64,000 bases of DNA. Source: SLST01 sp046538735 (lineage in GTDB: Bacteria; Spirochaetota; Spirochaetia; DSM-27196; SLST01). This document shows positions 1-7,759 of the stretch, one piece after another. The stretch covers positions 1 through 64,000 of the forward strand of contig JBKHII010000001.1 in NCBI GenBank assembly GCA_046538735.1. The letters run 5' to 3'. Numbering within the stretch: position 1 is the stretch's first letter; each line of letters starts with the position of its first letter. A program made the translations under genes and the position numbers. Below the pieces are notes generated by a model. That model saw only the letters and a list, made by a program, of their open reading frames with translations, made no database searches and was not told the DNA's origin.

Positions 1-130
1 AGAAACCGGCGACGTCGCCGTCCGGCCCGGCTTCGCCCGCTACGGTGTTCGGCCCCGCAGCGCATCCGGCAAGCATAACGAGCACGAGCACGAGCACGAC
101 GATGCCCGCCGGCGTGGTAGTTCGCTTCAT
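1..130 (-). CDS. Lipoprotein, N-terminal part only
   Basis: The gene runs off the left edge, so only the first 43 residues are visible. It starts at the ATG whose complement is 128-130, preceded by a good AGGAGAG ribosome binding site. The sequence begins MKRTTT, followed by a hydrophobic Val/Leu stretch and a lipobox LAGC, so the product should be a lipid-anchored exported protein. The mature start is rich in Ala, Gly and Asp. The function cannot be judged from this fragment. It lies just downstream of the MATE gene on the same strand and could be cotranscribed, or be separated by the inverted repeat between them. Confidence 0.75.
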   Translation of the reverse strand, partial: MKRTTTPAGIVVLVLVLVMLAGCAAGPNTVAGEAGPDGDVAGF

Positions 131-151
131 ACTCTCTCCTTCACCGAGAGT

Positions 152-180
152 GTAACACCGCTCGCGGCCGGCTGTGTTAC
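152..180 (-). terminator. Inverted repeat after the MATE gene
   Basis: A perfect 7-bp inverted repeat (GTAACAC ... GTGTTAC) spans the MATE stop codon. The loop is 15 nt and GC-rich and there is no T-run. It could be a weak transcription terminator or an mRNA 3' end stabiliser between the MATE gene and the lipoprotein gene. The evidence is the repeat alone. Confidence 0.3.
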
Positions 181-1574
181 CCGGCGGCGGACGGCACGGG
201 CTCCACGGTGAGTTCCGCTTCCTCACGCCGCAACTTGCGGTAGGCGTTGCGGAGCAGCAGCATCCCAACGAAAAAGGCGAGCACGAACCCGGCCGGCTGC
301 GCGGCGAATACACCGGAGAGACCGAAGAACCGCGGCAGGATGAGAACGAGTGGAATGAGGAAGAGTCCCTGCTGACCGGCGGCGAGCAGGAGCGCCGAGC
401 GCCCGTCACCGAGCGCCTGGAAGATCCCGCCGAACATCACGACCATTCCCACGGGAACGATCGAGACCGCGGTCATCCGCATGGCGAGCGACCCCATCGA
501 GATCACGGCCGGATCCTGGGGCGCGAAGATGCGCATGATCGCCGGAGCGAGCGCGAAGCTCGCCGCGCCCGCGACCGTGCCGCCGATGACGACGACCGTG
601 AAGACGAGCCGGATCGACTCGCGAACCCTGCCGAACTGCTTCGCGCCGTAGTTGTACCCGGCCAGCGGCTGCAGCCCGTGCGCGAGACCGATCAACGTCA
701 TGAACAGCAGCATGAACAACCGCAGCACCACGCTCACCGCAGCGATCGCCGAATCCCCGTACGCACCGGCAGCGTTGTTGAGCACGCCGAACGAAACGCT
801 TCCGAGGATCTGGCGGACGAAGGTCGGCACGCCGAGCGCCATGAGCGCCCCGTACGTTGCTGCATTCACTCGAATGTGTCGCGGGTCGAGCGGGGCGAGC
901 GCACCGCGCTTCAGCACGTAGTAGCCCAGGAGATAGAGGGTTGCCACCGCCTGCGAGATCACGGTCGCGACTGCCGCGCCGGTAACGCCCATATCCAGGA
1001 CAAAGATGAAGATCGGGTCGAGCGCGATGTTGAGGAGCGCGCCGATGATCTGCCCCGTGCTGCTGTGGAGCGCCGCACCCTCCGACCGCAGCACATTATT
1101 GATCGTCATGTTGAGGACCTGGAAAACCGATCCTCCCACGATCACGCGCCCGTAGAGCAACGCCTCCGCGAGGATCGAGTCGGTCGCGCCGAAGAGCGAC
1201 AGAAGCGGCTCGATGAAGACCGCGCCGGCGATCGAGAAGCCGAGTCCTACAACGAGCGAGGTGTAGAACGCGGTGGCGCCCGCCTGGTTGGCCGCGTCGT
1301 GATCCCCGGCGCCGAGGCGTCGGCTGATCACGCTCGCAGCGCCCATGCCGAACGTCAGGCCGATCGCGCCGATCAGCTGGAACAGCGGGAAGACGACGCC
1401 GGTCGCCGCGATCGCCGTCGTGTCGCGTAGCAGGCTGACGAAGAAGGTATCCACGACGTTGTAGATCGCGATCACGAGCATCCCCGCGATCGCCGGAGCG
1501 GAGAGCGAGAAGAGCGTCTTCCCGATCGATCCGCTCGCGAGCATCTCCACACGCTTCGTACTATTCCGATTCAT
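177..1574 (-). CDS. MATE family multidrug/Na+ antiporter
   Basis: A 465-residue integral membrane protein of the MATE family, close to the usual 440-470 residues, with about 12 hydrophobic segments. It should export cationic compounds across the inner membrane using a Na+ or H+ gradient. Family features visible are the N-terminal LFSLSAPAIAGMLVIAIYN region, the VVDTFFVS motif, and the repeated two-lobe layout with a second lobe beginning near residue 235. The start ATG lies inside the end of the upstream tetR-like gene (14 nt overlap), so the two are translated from one message. The pairing suggests drug- or metabolite-responsive control of efflux. The substrate is unknown. Confidence 0.9.
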   Translation of the reverse strand: MNRNSTKRVEMLASGSIGKTLFSLSAPAIAGMLVIAIYNVVDTFFVSLLRDTTAIAATGVVFPLFQLIGAIGLTFGMGAASVISRRLGAGDHDAANQAGATAFYTSLVVGLGFSIAGAVFIEPLLSLFGATDSILAEALLYGRVIVGGSVFQVLNMTINNVLRSEGAALHSSTGQIIGALLNIALDPIFIFVLDMGVTGAAVATVISQAVATLYLLGYYVLKRGALAPLDPRHIRVNAATYGALMALGVPTFVRQILGSVSFGVLNNAAGAYGDSAIAAVSVVLRLFMLLFMTLIGLAHGLQPLAGYNYGAKQFGRVRESIRLVFTVVVIGGTVAGAASFALAPAIMRIFAPQDPAVISMGSLAMRMTAVSIVPVGMVVMFGGIFQALGDGRSALLLAAGQQGLFLIPLVLILPRFFGLSGVFAAQPAGFVLAFFVGMLLLRNAYRKLRREEAELTVEPVPSAAG

Positions 1575-2184
1575 TCCGCTGCACTCCGTTCATGATCAGT
1601 GCCGAGAGAAACTCAACGTTCCGTTCGCGCGCGTCCGGGTAGATCGAGAGGAGACGGTGGACCGTGCAGATCAGGAGCACGGCGAGCCGCTCGGCATCGC
1701 GCGGGGTCGAGCCGAACACAGCGACCCAGAGCGGCGTCATTTCGTTCGCCGCCCACGACCACCCCTCGGCGCGAAACGGGTACGGCGTGATCCGCTCCTG
1801 CCGCGAACCCCGGTGCATACTCGTGAAGAGCTTCCTGCCGCTCTGTTTGGAGCGGACCATGACACCGGCGGCGTCGTAGACCGCGCCGATCATCGCGTAC
1901 AGTCGAGGGTGTGAGCGCGCTGCTTCGCCGCCCGTGTCGAGCGCGGACGCGGCGCCCGCAGCCGCGACCGCCTCTCGAGCGCGCGCGATGGTTCGCCGCC
2001 AATCACGCTCGAAGAGCTCCTGCACGAGCTCTTCCTTGTCCGGGAAGTAGTTGTAGATCGTCCCGACCGCTACGCCCGCGCGCTCGGCAAGCCGCCTGAG
2101 CGAGACGTTCTCGCCTTCTTCACGCAGCATCGCCTCGAGCTCGGAGAGGAGTCGCTCGCGTACGTTGTCGAGGATCTTCGGCAC
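1561..2184 (-). CDS. TetR/AcrR family repressor of the efflux gene
   Basis: A 207-residue TetR-type regulator. Residues about 5-50 form the DNA-binding domain with a helix-turn-helix (VSLRRLAERAGVAVGTIYNYF), typical of the family. The C-terminal two thirds should be the ligand-binding and dimer domain. The start is a GTG at complement 2184; later in-frame starts would cut into helix 1. No Shine-Dalgarno precedes it, and the -10 hexamer of its promoter ends 6 nt before the GTG, so the mRNA is probably leaderless. It overlaps the MATE gene and very likely represses its own operon through the palindrome in its promoter. Confidence 0.88.
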   Translation of the reverse strand: MPKILDNVRERLLSELEAMLREEGENVSLRRLAERAGVAVGTIYNYFPDKEELVQELFERDWRRTIARAREAVAAAGAASALDTGGEAARSHPRLYAMIGAVYDAAGVMVRSKQSGRKLFTSMHRGSRQERITPYPFRAEGWSWAANEMTPLWVAVFGSTPRDAERLAVLLICTVHRLLSIYPDARERNVEFLSALIMNGVQRNESE

Positions 2185-2190
2185 GAGATA

Positions 2191-2219
2191 TGATTATGAA
2201 CACCGTTCATAAAAGTCAA
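2191..2219 (-). promoter_or_regulatory. tetR promoter with embedded operator palindrome
   Basis: Reading the minus strand: TTGACT (-35, 2214-2219), a 17-nt spacer, then TAATCA (-10, 2191-2196). The spacer holds a perfect 8-bp inverted repeat with 3-nt centre, TTATGAACaccGTTCATAA (2194-2212). A TetR dimer bound there would block polymerase, which is the standard autorepression layout. The -10 ends 6 nt before the GTG start, placing the transcription start on or next to the start codon. Confidence 0.75.
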
Positions 2220-2247
2220 GGAAAACTGGGATAGTCCTCCTGAGGGG

Positions 2248-2337
2248 TTAGTGCGGCGCGGTCGCGACCATCGCATCGATGCCTTCGGCGCTCATGCGAT
2301 GGATGATCCAGCCGGCCATCGGCGTCGCGGCGATCAC
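2248..2337 (-). CDS. Possible 29-residue small protein
   Basis: A short reading frame begins at a GTG (complement 2335-2337) preceded at 5 nt by a perfect GGAGGT ribosome binding site and ends in TAA at 2248-2250. The peptide reads about MIAATPMAGWIIHRMSAEG then IDAMVATAPH. Its codons favour G/C in the third position like the neighbouring genes. It has no recognisable family and could also be the tail of a decayed gene. It lies between tetR and the rhodanese gene, in an otherwise non-coding gap of about 240 nt in which nothing else was seen. Confidence 0.3.
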   Translation of the reverse strand: MIAATPMAGWIIHRMSAEGIDAMVATAPH

Positions 2338-2460
2338 GCGGCACCTCCGCTCGGGGTGACGGAGCGATGCTGAGGCTCGTATGGGTGCATCTGTTCCAAG
2401 ATACTCGTACGCGTTTTCCGCTTCCTTGAAGGTCTGAGTAGTTTCAAAGAGGAGGACGAT

Positions 2461-2781
2461 ATGGCCGAGAAGATCACCGCGGAGGAGCTCAAGACGAAGA
2501 TCGACCGGGGCGACGACTTTCACCTCGTTGAGACGCTCCTTCCGAGGGAGTACGAGCAGTGGCATCTCCCGGGGGCAATCAACGTCCACTTCAACAAGAT
2601 CGGGAAGCACGCGCGCGAGCACTTCGCCGAGGACGACGAGATCGTGGTCTACTGCCACGACGAGGAGTGCAACGCCGGCCCGATCGCCGCGAAGAAGCTC
2701 GAGGCGACGGGGTACTCGAAGGTGTACGAGTTCTCCGGCGGGAAGAAGGCGTGGCGGGAGGCAGGATACCCGGTGGAGTGA
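2461..2781 (+). CDS. Rhodanese-like sulfurtransferase domain protein
   Basis: A 106-residue single-domain rhodanese-like protein. The family moves sulfane sulfur from thiosulfate or a persulfide to an acceptor via an active-site cysteine. The core features are visible: the LVETLLPREYEQWHLPGAINV segment typical of the domain entry, then VVYCHDEECNAG, where Cys65 opens the active-site loop. A second cysteine (Cys70) lies in the same loop, as in the YC..PECNA-type subgroup. The ATG follows a strong GAGGAGGA site at 5 nt. It is a single gene without an obvious partner, and the physiological substrate is not evident. Confidence 0.88.
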   Translation: MAEKITAEELKTKIDRGDDFHLVETLLPREYEQWHLPGAINVHFNKIGKHAREHFAEDDEIVVYCHDEECNAGPIAAKKLEATGYSKVYEFSGGKKAWREAGYPVE

Positions 2782-2808
2782 GCCGAGCAGACTCACCGAT
2801 CCCCGCCG

Positions 2809-3555
2809 CTACGACAGGAGCGCGTCGCACGACGCCGGCGACTCAATAGCCGGCGTCCGGCCGTCTCGAACCGAAGCGTACGCGCCGAGAAACACCTCCC
2901 GGCCGAGCACGCGGGCACCGAGCGCCAGCTTGTATTCGATCGGCATTCCGAGGTCCCAGAAGGCGAACCCGGCGCGGCGGAGCAGCACGCCGAGCGAGGC
3001 GAGCTGCACCGAGCCGGCGCCGCTCTCGAGGTGGAAGCCGGACATGCTCGTGTACGCCGCGCCGCATGTATAGCCGATCTCGCCGGCTACGAGCCGGTCG
3101 TCCGCGTAGACTTCGACCGACCGCATCCGGACACCGGCAACCGGAGAGCGATGGAGCGCACGCAGCGAGGCGCAGAGCCGGTCGGTGAGCCAGCGCTCGC
3201 GGTGGAAGCTCACGGTCGCGAGCAGGCAGCGCTCGAAATCTCGATCGAGCGCGATCGTCAGAGAGCGCGCGCGGCGCCGCGTGCTCCGCGAGACGTGCAG
3301 GTCGGCGAGCGCGAGCACGCACCGTTGCTCGTGCGCCTTCACGAGCAGCACCTCGTACCCGGTGAAATCCTCGCTCATCGGCAGGAAACCGGACCGGCAC
3401 GTCGCTGCAACCATCTCGGTATCCACCCGCAGCGACGCGCAGAACTCGCCACCGCGCTCGTTCAGCAGCGGGACGACTCGCGAGAGACCGCTCGGTCCGT
3501 CGATCACGGGAAAGAGCTGATCGAGCACGACGGGAAGCAGACGCTGGGGGATCAC
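2809..3555 (-). CDS. Aat-like leucyl/phenylalanyl-tRNA-protein transferase family
   Basis: A 248-residue protein that resembles the aminoacyl-tRNA-protein transferase family, enzymes that add Leu or Phe to the N-terminus of proteins for ClpAP/ClpS degradation. The similarity is in the layout: an early RSGFLPMSE segment (family: RRGIFPW), a central GEIGYTCGAAYTSMSGFH segment (family: GGLYGV...F.ESMFS) and a late FWDLGMPIEYKLALGARVLGR segment (family: ID.Q....HL.SLGA..I.R). Several usually fixed positions differ, so substrate range may differ. The GTG start has no Shine-Dalgarno, and a TAGGGT -10 lies 6 nt upstream, so it is probably leaderless. An alternative is a general GNAT-fold protein. 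Confidence 0.6.
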   Translation of the reverse strand: MIPQRLLPVVLDQLFPVIDGPSGLSRVVPLLNERGGEFCASLRVDTEMVAATCRSGFLPMSEDFTGYEVLLVKAHEQRCVLALADLHVSRSTRRRARSLTIALDRDFERCLLATVSFHRERWLTDRLCASLRALHRSPVAGVRMRSVEVYADDRLVAGEIGYTCGAAYTSMSGFHLESGAGSVQLASLGVLLRRAGFAFWDLGMPIEYKLALGARVLGREVFLGAYASVRDGRTPAIESPASCDALLS

Positions 3556-3561
3556 CTCGTC

Positions 3562-3590
3562 ACCCTACCTGCTCGCAGACGCGCAGTAAA
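3562..3590 (-). promoter_or_regulatory. Promoter of the Aat-like gene
   Basis: On the minus strand TTTACT (3585-3590), 17 nt, then TAGGGT (3562-3567), ending 6 nt before the GTG start. The same TTTACT-17-TAGnnT-6-start geometry recurs at 8044-8072. The expected transcription start falls on or one base from the start codon. Confidence 0.5.
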
Positions 3591-3632
3591 GGCGCCGGGA
3601 GCCGAAGGGATGCCCGGGAGCGGATTTCGGGT

Positions 3633-3638
3633 TATAAT
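3633..3638 (+). promoter_or_regulatory. -10 element of nfeD, leaderless
   Basis: A perfect TATAAT hexamer lies 6 nt before the GTG start of the long nfeD gene. The -35 region is weak (ATGCCC at 3610-3615, 17-nt spacing). There is no ribosome binding site between the hexamer and the start codon. Confidence 0.6.
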
Positions 3639-3644
3639 TGCCGC

Positions 3645-5132
3645 GTGAACCGGAGTCGAGCCGCACGATTCGTGACAGTGCTCCTCCTCGTCCTTTTCGT
3701 CTCACCGGTCCTGTGGGCGCAGACCGACGATCCGGTCTACGTGGTCCCGATCCACGGGGAGATCAACCCGAGCCTCGTCGTCTTCCTGCGCCGCTCCGTT
3801 GAGGCCGCGTCGGATGCCGGTGCAACGCACATCGTCTTCGACGTGGACACCTTCGGCGGCCGGGTCGACTCGGCGCTGCAGATCACGACGCTCATCGGAA
3901 GCCTCGCCGAGATCGAAACGATCGCCTTCGTTCCCGTCCGTTCGGACGGCACCGGCGTCAGCTGGTCCGCGGGGGCGCTGATTTCGTTCGCGTGCGACCG
4001 CATCTACATGGCACCGGGCACCTCGATGGGCGGCGCCGCGCCGATCGTCCAGGGCCCGGACGGAACCTCCCAGCAGGCGGACGAGAAGACCGTGAGCGTG
4101 GTTCGTACGCAGATGGCCGCGCTCGCCGAGAAGAACGGATATCCGGCGGCGATCGCACGCGCGATGGTCGACTCCGACGTGGAGATCGTGGAGCTCGTCG
4201 TTGACGGCGAGATTCGTGTGGTCGAAGCGAGCGAGCTGGACGCGGCGATCAGGGAGGCGGAGGCCGCGGGCGTCGGCGTGGAGAGGGGGCGCACCATCTC
4301 GGCCGAGGGAAAGCTCCTCTCGCTCACCGCCCGCGAGGCCGAGCGCTACGGTGTCTCGTCCGCCTCGGTCTCCACGCTGAACGGCGTCCTGGAACACGCC
4401 GGAAGGCCGAACGCGCCCACGGTCCGCCGCGAACCCACGTCCGCCGACAATCTCGTCTCGCTGCTCACGAGCTCCGGCGTAACGAGCCTGCTTATCCTCG
4501 TGGGCCTCATCGCGCTCTTCATCGAAATCACGAGCCCCGGCTTCGGCGTCCCGGGGACGGTGGGCATCCTCTGTTTCGCGATCATCTTCACGGCGAACGG
4601 CCTGCTCGGCCGCGTAGGGTCGATCGAGCTCCTGCTCTTCCTCCTTGGCATGGTCCTGCTCGTCCTCGAGGTCTTCGTCATCCCCGGATTCGGGCTCGCC
4701 GGAATCTCCGGGATCGGGCTCATGGCCGTGGGCCTCGTGCTCTCGCTCCAGACCTTCGTGATTCCGAGCTTCGAGTGGGAGTGGGACGCGTTTCATCGGA
4801 ACATCCTGATCGTCGTGGGCAATATCTTGGGGTCACTCGTCGCCGTGGGCATCCTCGCGCACTTCGTTCCGCGCTTCCGGTTCTTCTCGCGCCTCGTACT
4901 CTCGGAGACGCAGGAGAGCGCGGCCGGTTACACGGCGCAGGAGAGCTCGCTCGAGCAAACCTACCTCGGGATGCGCGGCGTCGCGATGACACCGCTGCGC
5001 CCGTCCGGAAAGGCCGCCTTCGACGACGAGACGATGGTAGTGGAGTCGGACGGGGAGTATATCGACGCCGGAGTCGCGGTCGAGATCTCCTCGGTCAACG
5101 GCAACCGCATCGTAGTCAGGAGGGTCGAATAG
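3645..5132 (+). CDS. nfeD: Long NfeD: membrane-bound ClpP-class serine protease
   Basis: A 495-residue member of the long NfeD family (NfeD1a). It has a signal sequence (about residues 8-25), an extracytoplasmic ClpP-like protease domain to about residue 230, several transmembrane helices (roughly 275-400) and a C-terminal OB-fold NfeD domain ending in NGNRIVVRRVE. The protease fold shows GGRVDSALQI (family: GG....A..I) and a candidate nucleophile in the SWSAGALISFACD segment, where the family has S-A-G. Such proteins process or cooperate with flotillin/stomatin-like partners. The GTG start is fixed by the adjoining -10 element. It overlaps the short nfeD by one base and heads the nfeD-nfeD-floA operon. 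Confidence 0.88.
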   Translation: MNRSRAARFVTVLLLVLFVSPVLWAQTDDPVYVVPIHGEINPSLVVFLRRSVEAASDAGATHIVFDVDTFGGRVDSALQITTLIGSLAEIETIAFVPVRSDGTGVSWSAGALISFACDRIYMAPGTSMGGAAPIVQGPDGTSQQADEKTVSVVRTQMAALAEKNGYPAAIARAMVDSDVEIVELVVDGEIRVVEASELDAAIREAEAAGVGVERGRTISAEGKLLSLTAREAERYGVSSASVSTLNGVLEHAGRPNAPTVRREPTSADNLVSLLTSSGVTSLLILVGLIALFIEITSPGFGVPGTVGILCFAIIFTANGLLGRVGSIELLLFLLGMVLLVLEVFVIPGFGLAGISGIGLMAVGLVLSLQTFVIPSFEWEWDAFHRNILIVVGNILGSLVAVGILAHFVPRFRFFSRLVLSETQESAAGYTAQESSLEQTYLGMRGVAMTPLRPSGKAAFDDETMVVESDGEYIDAGVAVEISSVNGNRIVVRRVE

Positions 5133-5683
5133 TGCCGATCTGGATCTCCTTCGTCCTCCTCGCGGCGGGCATCCTCGCGATCTACGTGGAGCTCTTCCTC
5201 CCCGCCGCCGGGCTGATCGGTCTCGCCGGCGGCGGCATGATCGTCGCCGGAGTCGTGCTCGGCTACGTCTACCACGACGCGCTCACCGGGAGCATCGTCC
5301 TCGTGACGAGCCTCGTCGTGACGCCGACCGCGGTGATCGTCGGTCTGAAGACCTTCCCCAAGACCCCGATGGGGAAGCGCCTCATTCTCGGCAACTCGGA
5401 CGGCACGGACGACGGGGGTGCCGCAGAATACCGAGCCGGCACTACGTCGGGCGCGAGCGACGAGGCCCCCGGGGCCGCCGACCCGCGACCCGAGGGACGC
5501 CCGGCAACCGGCGACGAAGGCGAGGCGCTGACGGTGCTCCGGCCGTCCGGGACGGCACGACTGAACGGGAGGAAGGTCAGCGTCGTCACATCAGGTGAGT
5601 ACGTGGAGCAGGGAGCGCGACTGCGTGTCGCGCGGGTGGAAGGCAACCGGATCGTCGTTCGCGAGGTTCGAAAGAAGAGCTGA
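5132..5683 (+). CDS. Short NfeD-like membrane protein
   Basis: A 183-residue NfeD-type protein without the protease domain. Two to three hydrophobic segments occupy residues 1-75 (VPIWISFVLLAAGILAIYVE and following), then a linker rich in Gly, Asp and Ala, then a C-terminal OB-fold like domain ending EGNRIVVREVRKKS. The C-terminal end closely parallels that of the long NfeD just upstream. The GTG start shares a base with the stop codon of nfeD and follows an AGGAGGG site. The position directly before floA fits the known NfeD-flotillin pairing, in which NfeD helps membrane microdomain assembly. Confidence 0.82.
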   Translation: MPIWISFVLLAAGILAIYVELFLPAAGLIGLAGGGMIVAGVVLGYVYHDALTGSIVLVTSLVVTPTAVIVGLKTFPKTPMGKRLILGNSDGTDDGGAAEYRAGTTSGASDEAPGAADPRPEGRPATGDEGEALTVLRPSGTARLNGRKVSVVTSGEYVEQGARLRVARVEGNRIVVREVRKKS

Positions 5684-5697
5684 TGGAAGGAGGAAGC

Positions 5698-6714
5698 GTG
5701 GAAATCATCGTTCTCTACGTCGTACTGGGAATCGTCGCGCTCGGGCTTCTCGTCTTGTTCGTGAAGTTCTTCGGCCTCTGGTTCCGCGCCTTGCTCTCCG
5801 GGGCGCCGGTCGGCCCGGCGCGGCTGATCGGCATGTGGCTCCGCAAGGTCGACCCGGCGACGATCGTGGACGCGCGCATCATGCTGACCAAGGCGGGGAT
5901 TCCGCTCAGCACCGACCCGCTGGAGACGCACTATCTCGCGCGCGGCGACGTGATGCGCGTGAGCCGGGCGCTCGTCGCGGCGAACAAGGCGAACATTCCC
6001 CTCCCCTTCCAGCGCGCCGCGGCGATCGACCTCGCGGGCCGCGATGTGCTGGAAGCGGTGAGGACGAGCGTGAACCCGAAGGTGATCGACTGCCCCGACC
6101 CCACGAAGGGGAAACAGGCGATCGACGCGGTCGCGAAGGACGGCATCCAGCTCAAGGTGAAGGCACGCGTGACGGTGCGCGCGAACATCGAGCGACTCGT
6201 CGGCGGCGCCACCGAAGAGACGATCATTGCGCGCGTAGGCGAAGGGATCGTCACGACGATCGGCTCGTCCGAGAACTACAAGGCGGTGCTCGAGAACCCC
6301 GATCTGATATCCAAACGCGTCCTCGAGAAGGGGCTGGACGCGGGCACCGCGTTCGAGATCCTCTCGATCGACATCGCGGACGTGGACGTGAGCGAGAACG
6401 TTGGCGCGAAGCTCCAGGCCGACCAGGCCGAGGCGGACAAGCGCCGTTTCCAGGCGGAAGCAGAGAAGCGCCGCGCCGCCGCCTTCGCGCGCGAGCAGGA
6501 GATGCGCGCGCTCACGCAGGAGAACCGGGCGAAAGTCGTGCTCGCGGAAGCCGAGGTTCCCAAGGCGATGGCGGAGGCGTTCCGCCGGGGCAACCTCGGA
6601 ATCATGGACTACTACCGGATGCGGAACGTGGAGGCGGACACCGAGATGCGTCGCAGCATCGGCGGCCGGCCGGGCGAAGAGGGTGGCGACACGCCTCCTC
6701 CGGAGGGAACGTAG
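5698..6714 (+). CDS. floA: Flotillin-like protein FloA
   Basis: A 338-residue FloA (YqfA/UPF0365 family) protein, near the usual 330. An N-terminal hydrophobic hairpin anchors it in the membrane, followed by an SPFH/PHB-type region (signatures: GPARLIGMWLRKVDP, PLSTDPLETHYLARGD) and a coiled coil rich in Ala, Glu and Arg (about 225-290) used for oligomerisation. FloA organises membrane microdomains. I place the start at GTG 5698 because GGAGG lies 4 nt before it. An in-frame ATG at 5683 overlaps the upstream stop but would leave that binding site inside the gene. Confidence 0.9.
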   Translation: MEIIVLYVVLGIVALGLLVLFVKFFGLWFRALLSGAPVGPARLIGMWLRKVDPATIVDARIMLTKAGIPLSTDPLETHYLARGDVMRVSRALVAANKANIPLPFQRAAAIDLAGRDVLEAVRTSVNPKVIDCPDPTKGKQAIDAVAKDGIQLKVKARVTVRANIERLVGGATEETIIARVGEGIVTTIGSSENYKAVLENPDLISKRVLEKGLDAGTAFEILSIDIADVDVSENVGAKLQADQAEADKRRFQAEAEKRRAAAFAREQEMRALTQENRAKVVLAEAEVPKAMAEAFRRGNLGIMDYYRMRNVEADTEMRRSIGGRPGEEGGDTPPPEGT

Positions 6715-6715
6715 G

Positions 6716-7219
6716 ATGGAGCTTGGCCCCATCTTCTCGCTCATCGCGGCCACACTCGTTGCGCTGATCCCGATCATGCTCTACTTCGGACGACGACGCA
6801 TCGGCAAACGCAACGCGCCCGAACGCCTGTCGGGCGAGCCACAGGGATCGCCGGCCGGGACCGGTACCGAACGCCCGATCCTCGGTCGACTCCTCCGCGA
6901 CGAAGACCGGACGGCGCGGATCCCGGCGGAGTCGCTGGGGCGGGAAGAGATCGCACGGAGGGAACGGCGGGAGGCGGCGCTCATCGCCGGCGTACCCGAG
7001 CCCACGGCAGATACGCGCGCCGGCCGAACCGGCCGCGCGGGAGCCGCGCCCCGCCCTGCCGGTGTGCCGGGTGGCGGGGTCGAGGGACGCGCGGCGCCGT
7101 GGTCCTCTTTCGAGGCTCGAATGTCGCACCTGAGCCCGCTCAAGCGTGCGATCGTCTACGGCGAGGTGCTCGGCCGGCCGGCGTCGCTTCGCGATTCGTG
7201 GCGGTCGGGCGAGATCTGA
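6716..7219 (+). CDS. Unknown single-pass membrane protein of the floA operon
   Basis: A 167-residue protein that I do not recognise. Residues about 5-23 are a membrane helix (IFSLIAATLVALIPIMLYF), followed by basic residues, which suggests the remainder is cytoplasmic. The middle is low complexity, rich in Gly, Ala, Arg and Pro. The C-terminal 30 residues (LSPLKRAIVYGEVLGRPASL and on) look ordered and might be the functional part. It starts 1 nt after the floA stop codon, so it is the fourth gene of the nfeD-floA operon and may act with FloA. Confidence 0.7.
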   Translation: MELGPIFSLIAATLVALIPIMLYFGRRRIGKRNAPERLSGEPQGSPAGTGTERPILGRLLRDEDRTARIPAESLGREEIARRERREAALIAGVPEPTADTRAGRTGRAGAAPRPAGVPGGGVEGRAAPWSSFEARMSHLSPLKRAIVYGEVLGRPASLRDSWRSGEI

Positions 7220-7239
7220 TCCGGAACGCACGACGACCC

Positions 7240-7262
7240 ACGGCGGTGAACCGTGCCGCCGT
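7240..7262. terminator. Hairpin between convergent genes
   Basis: A perfect 7-bp inverted repeat, ACGGCGG ... CCGCCGT, with a 9-nt loop lies between the end of the floA operon and the end of the flavodoxin gene. There is no T-run on either side. Its position at a convergent junction suggests a shared terminator. Confidence 0.4.
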
Positions 7263-7759
7263 CAACCTCCCTGCTCGGCCCCCACGAGATCGCGCACGAG
7301 CCGATCGATCTCCGCGTCGTTGAAGCTGTCCACGTCGTGGTCGACGCCGCCTACCCGTTTCATGATCAGCCGGTCGAGCCATCGCAGCTCGCCGAGACGA
7401 ATCCTCCCGCCCACGTAGTAGCGCCCGAAGCTGTGCGCGACGAGCCGCGAGGGGTAGTTGTCGGCAAGCTGCTGCTCGGCCCGGTCGCCCGTGTAGAGAC
7501 AACTCAGGAAGAGCGCGACACTCCGATCGAGCAAACCGTCGATATGACTCTCCACGAACGCTCGCATCGGCCGTGGAATCGAGCCGCCGTAGACCGGCGC
7601 ACCGATCACGATCGTGTCCACTTCGGGAAGCCGCGAGAGCGAGCCAACGTCCAGCACCTCGGGCATGCTCGCTCCCGCCTCTGCGCAACGCCGTGCGATC
7701 GTCTCGGCGGCAATGCGGGTGGATCCGTACTTCGTCGTGTAGAGAATCGCGAGACTCAT
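7262..7759 (-). CDS. Flavodoxin-domain protein, HemG-like
   Basis: A 165-residue flavodoxin-fold protein. The FMN phosphate loop is visible at the N-terminus (ILYTTKYGSTRIAAETIARR), and VDTIVIGAPVYGGSIPRPMRAF matches the second conserved strand-loop. The C-terminal segment (LGELRWLDRLIMKRVGG) resembles the Flavodoxin_5 group that includes menaquinone-dependent protoporphyrinogen oxidase HemG, though no haem genes are nearby. The ATG follows GAAGGAGG at 4 nt and overlaps the stop of the upstream membrane protein gene (ATGA), so the two are coupled. Its redox partner may be the CrtI-like enzyme at the head of this operon; that is an inference. Confidence 0.8.
   Translation of the reverse strand: MSLAILYTTKYGSTRIAAETIARRCAEAGASMPEVLDVGSLSRLPEVDTIVIGAPVYGGSIPRPMRAFVESHIDGLLDRSVALFLSCLYTGDRAEQQLADNYPSRLVAHSFGRYYVGGRIRLGELRWLDRLIMKRVGGVDHDVDSFNDAEIDRLVRDLVGAEQGG

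Noticed and set aside
174..1430. Long open frame on the plus strand opposite the MATE gene
   Set aside because: Its peptide is Arg/His/Glu-rich and low in hydrophobic residues, typical of an antisense shadow in GC-rich coding DNA; the MATE gene explains the stretch.
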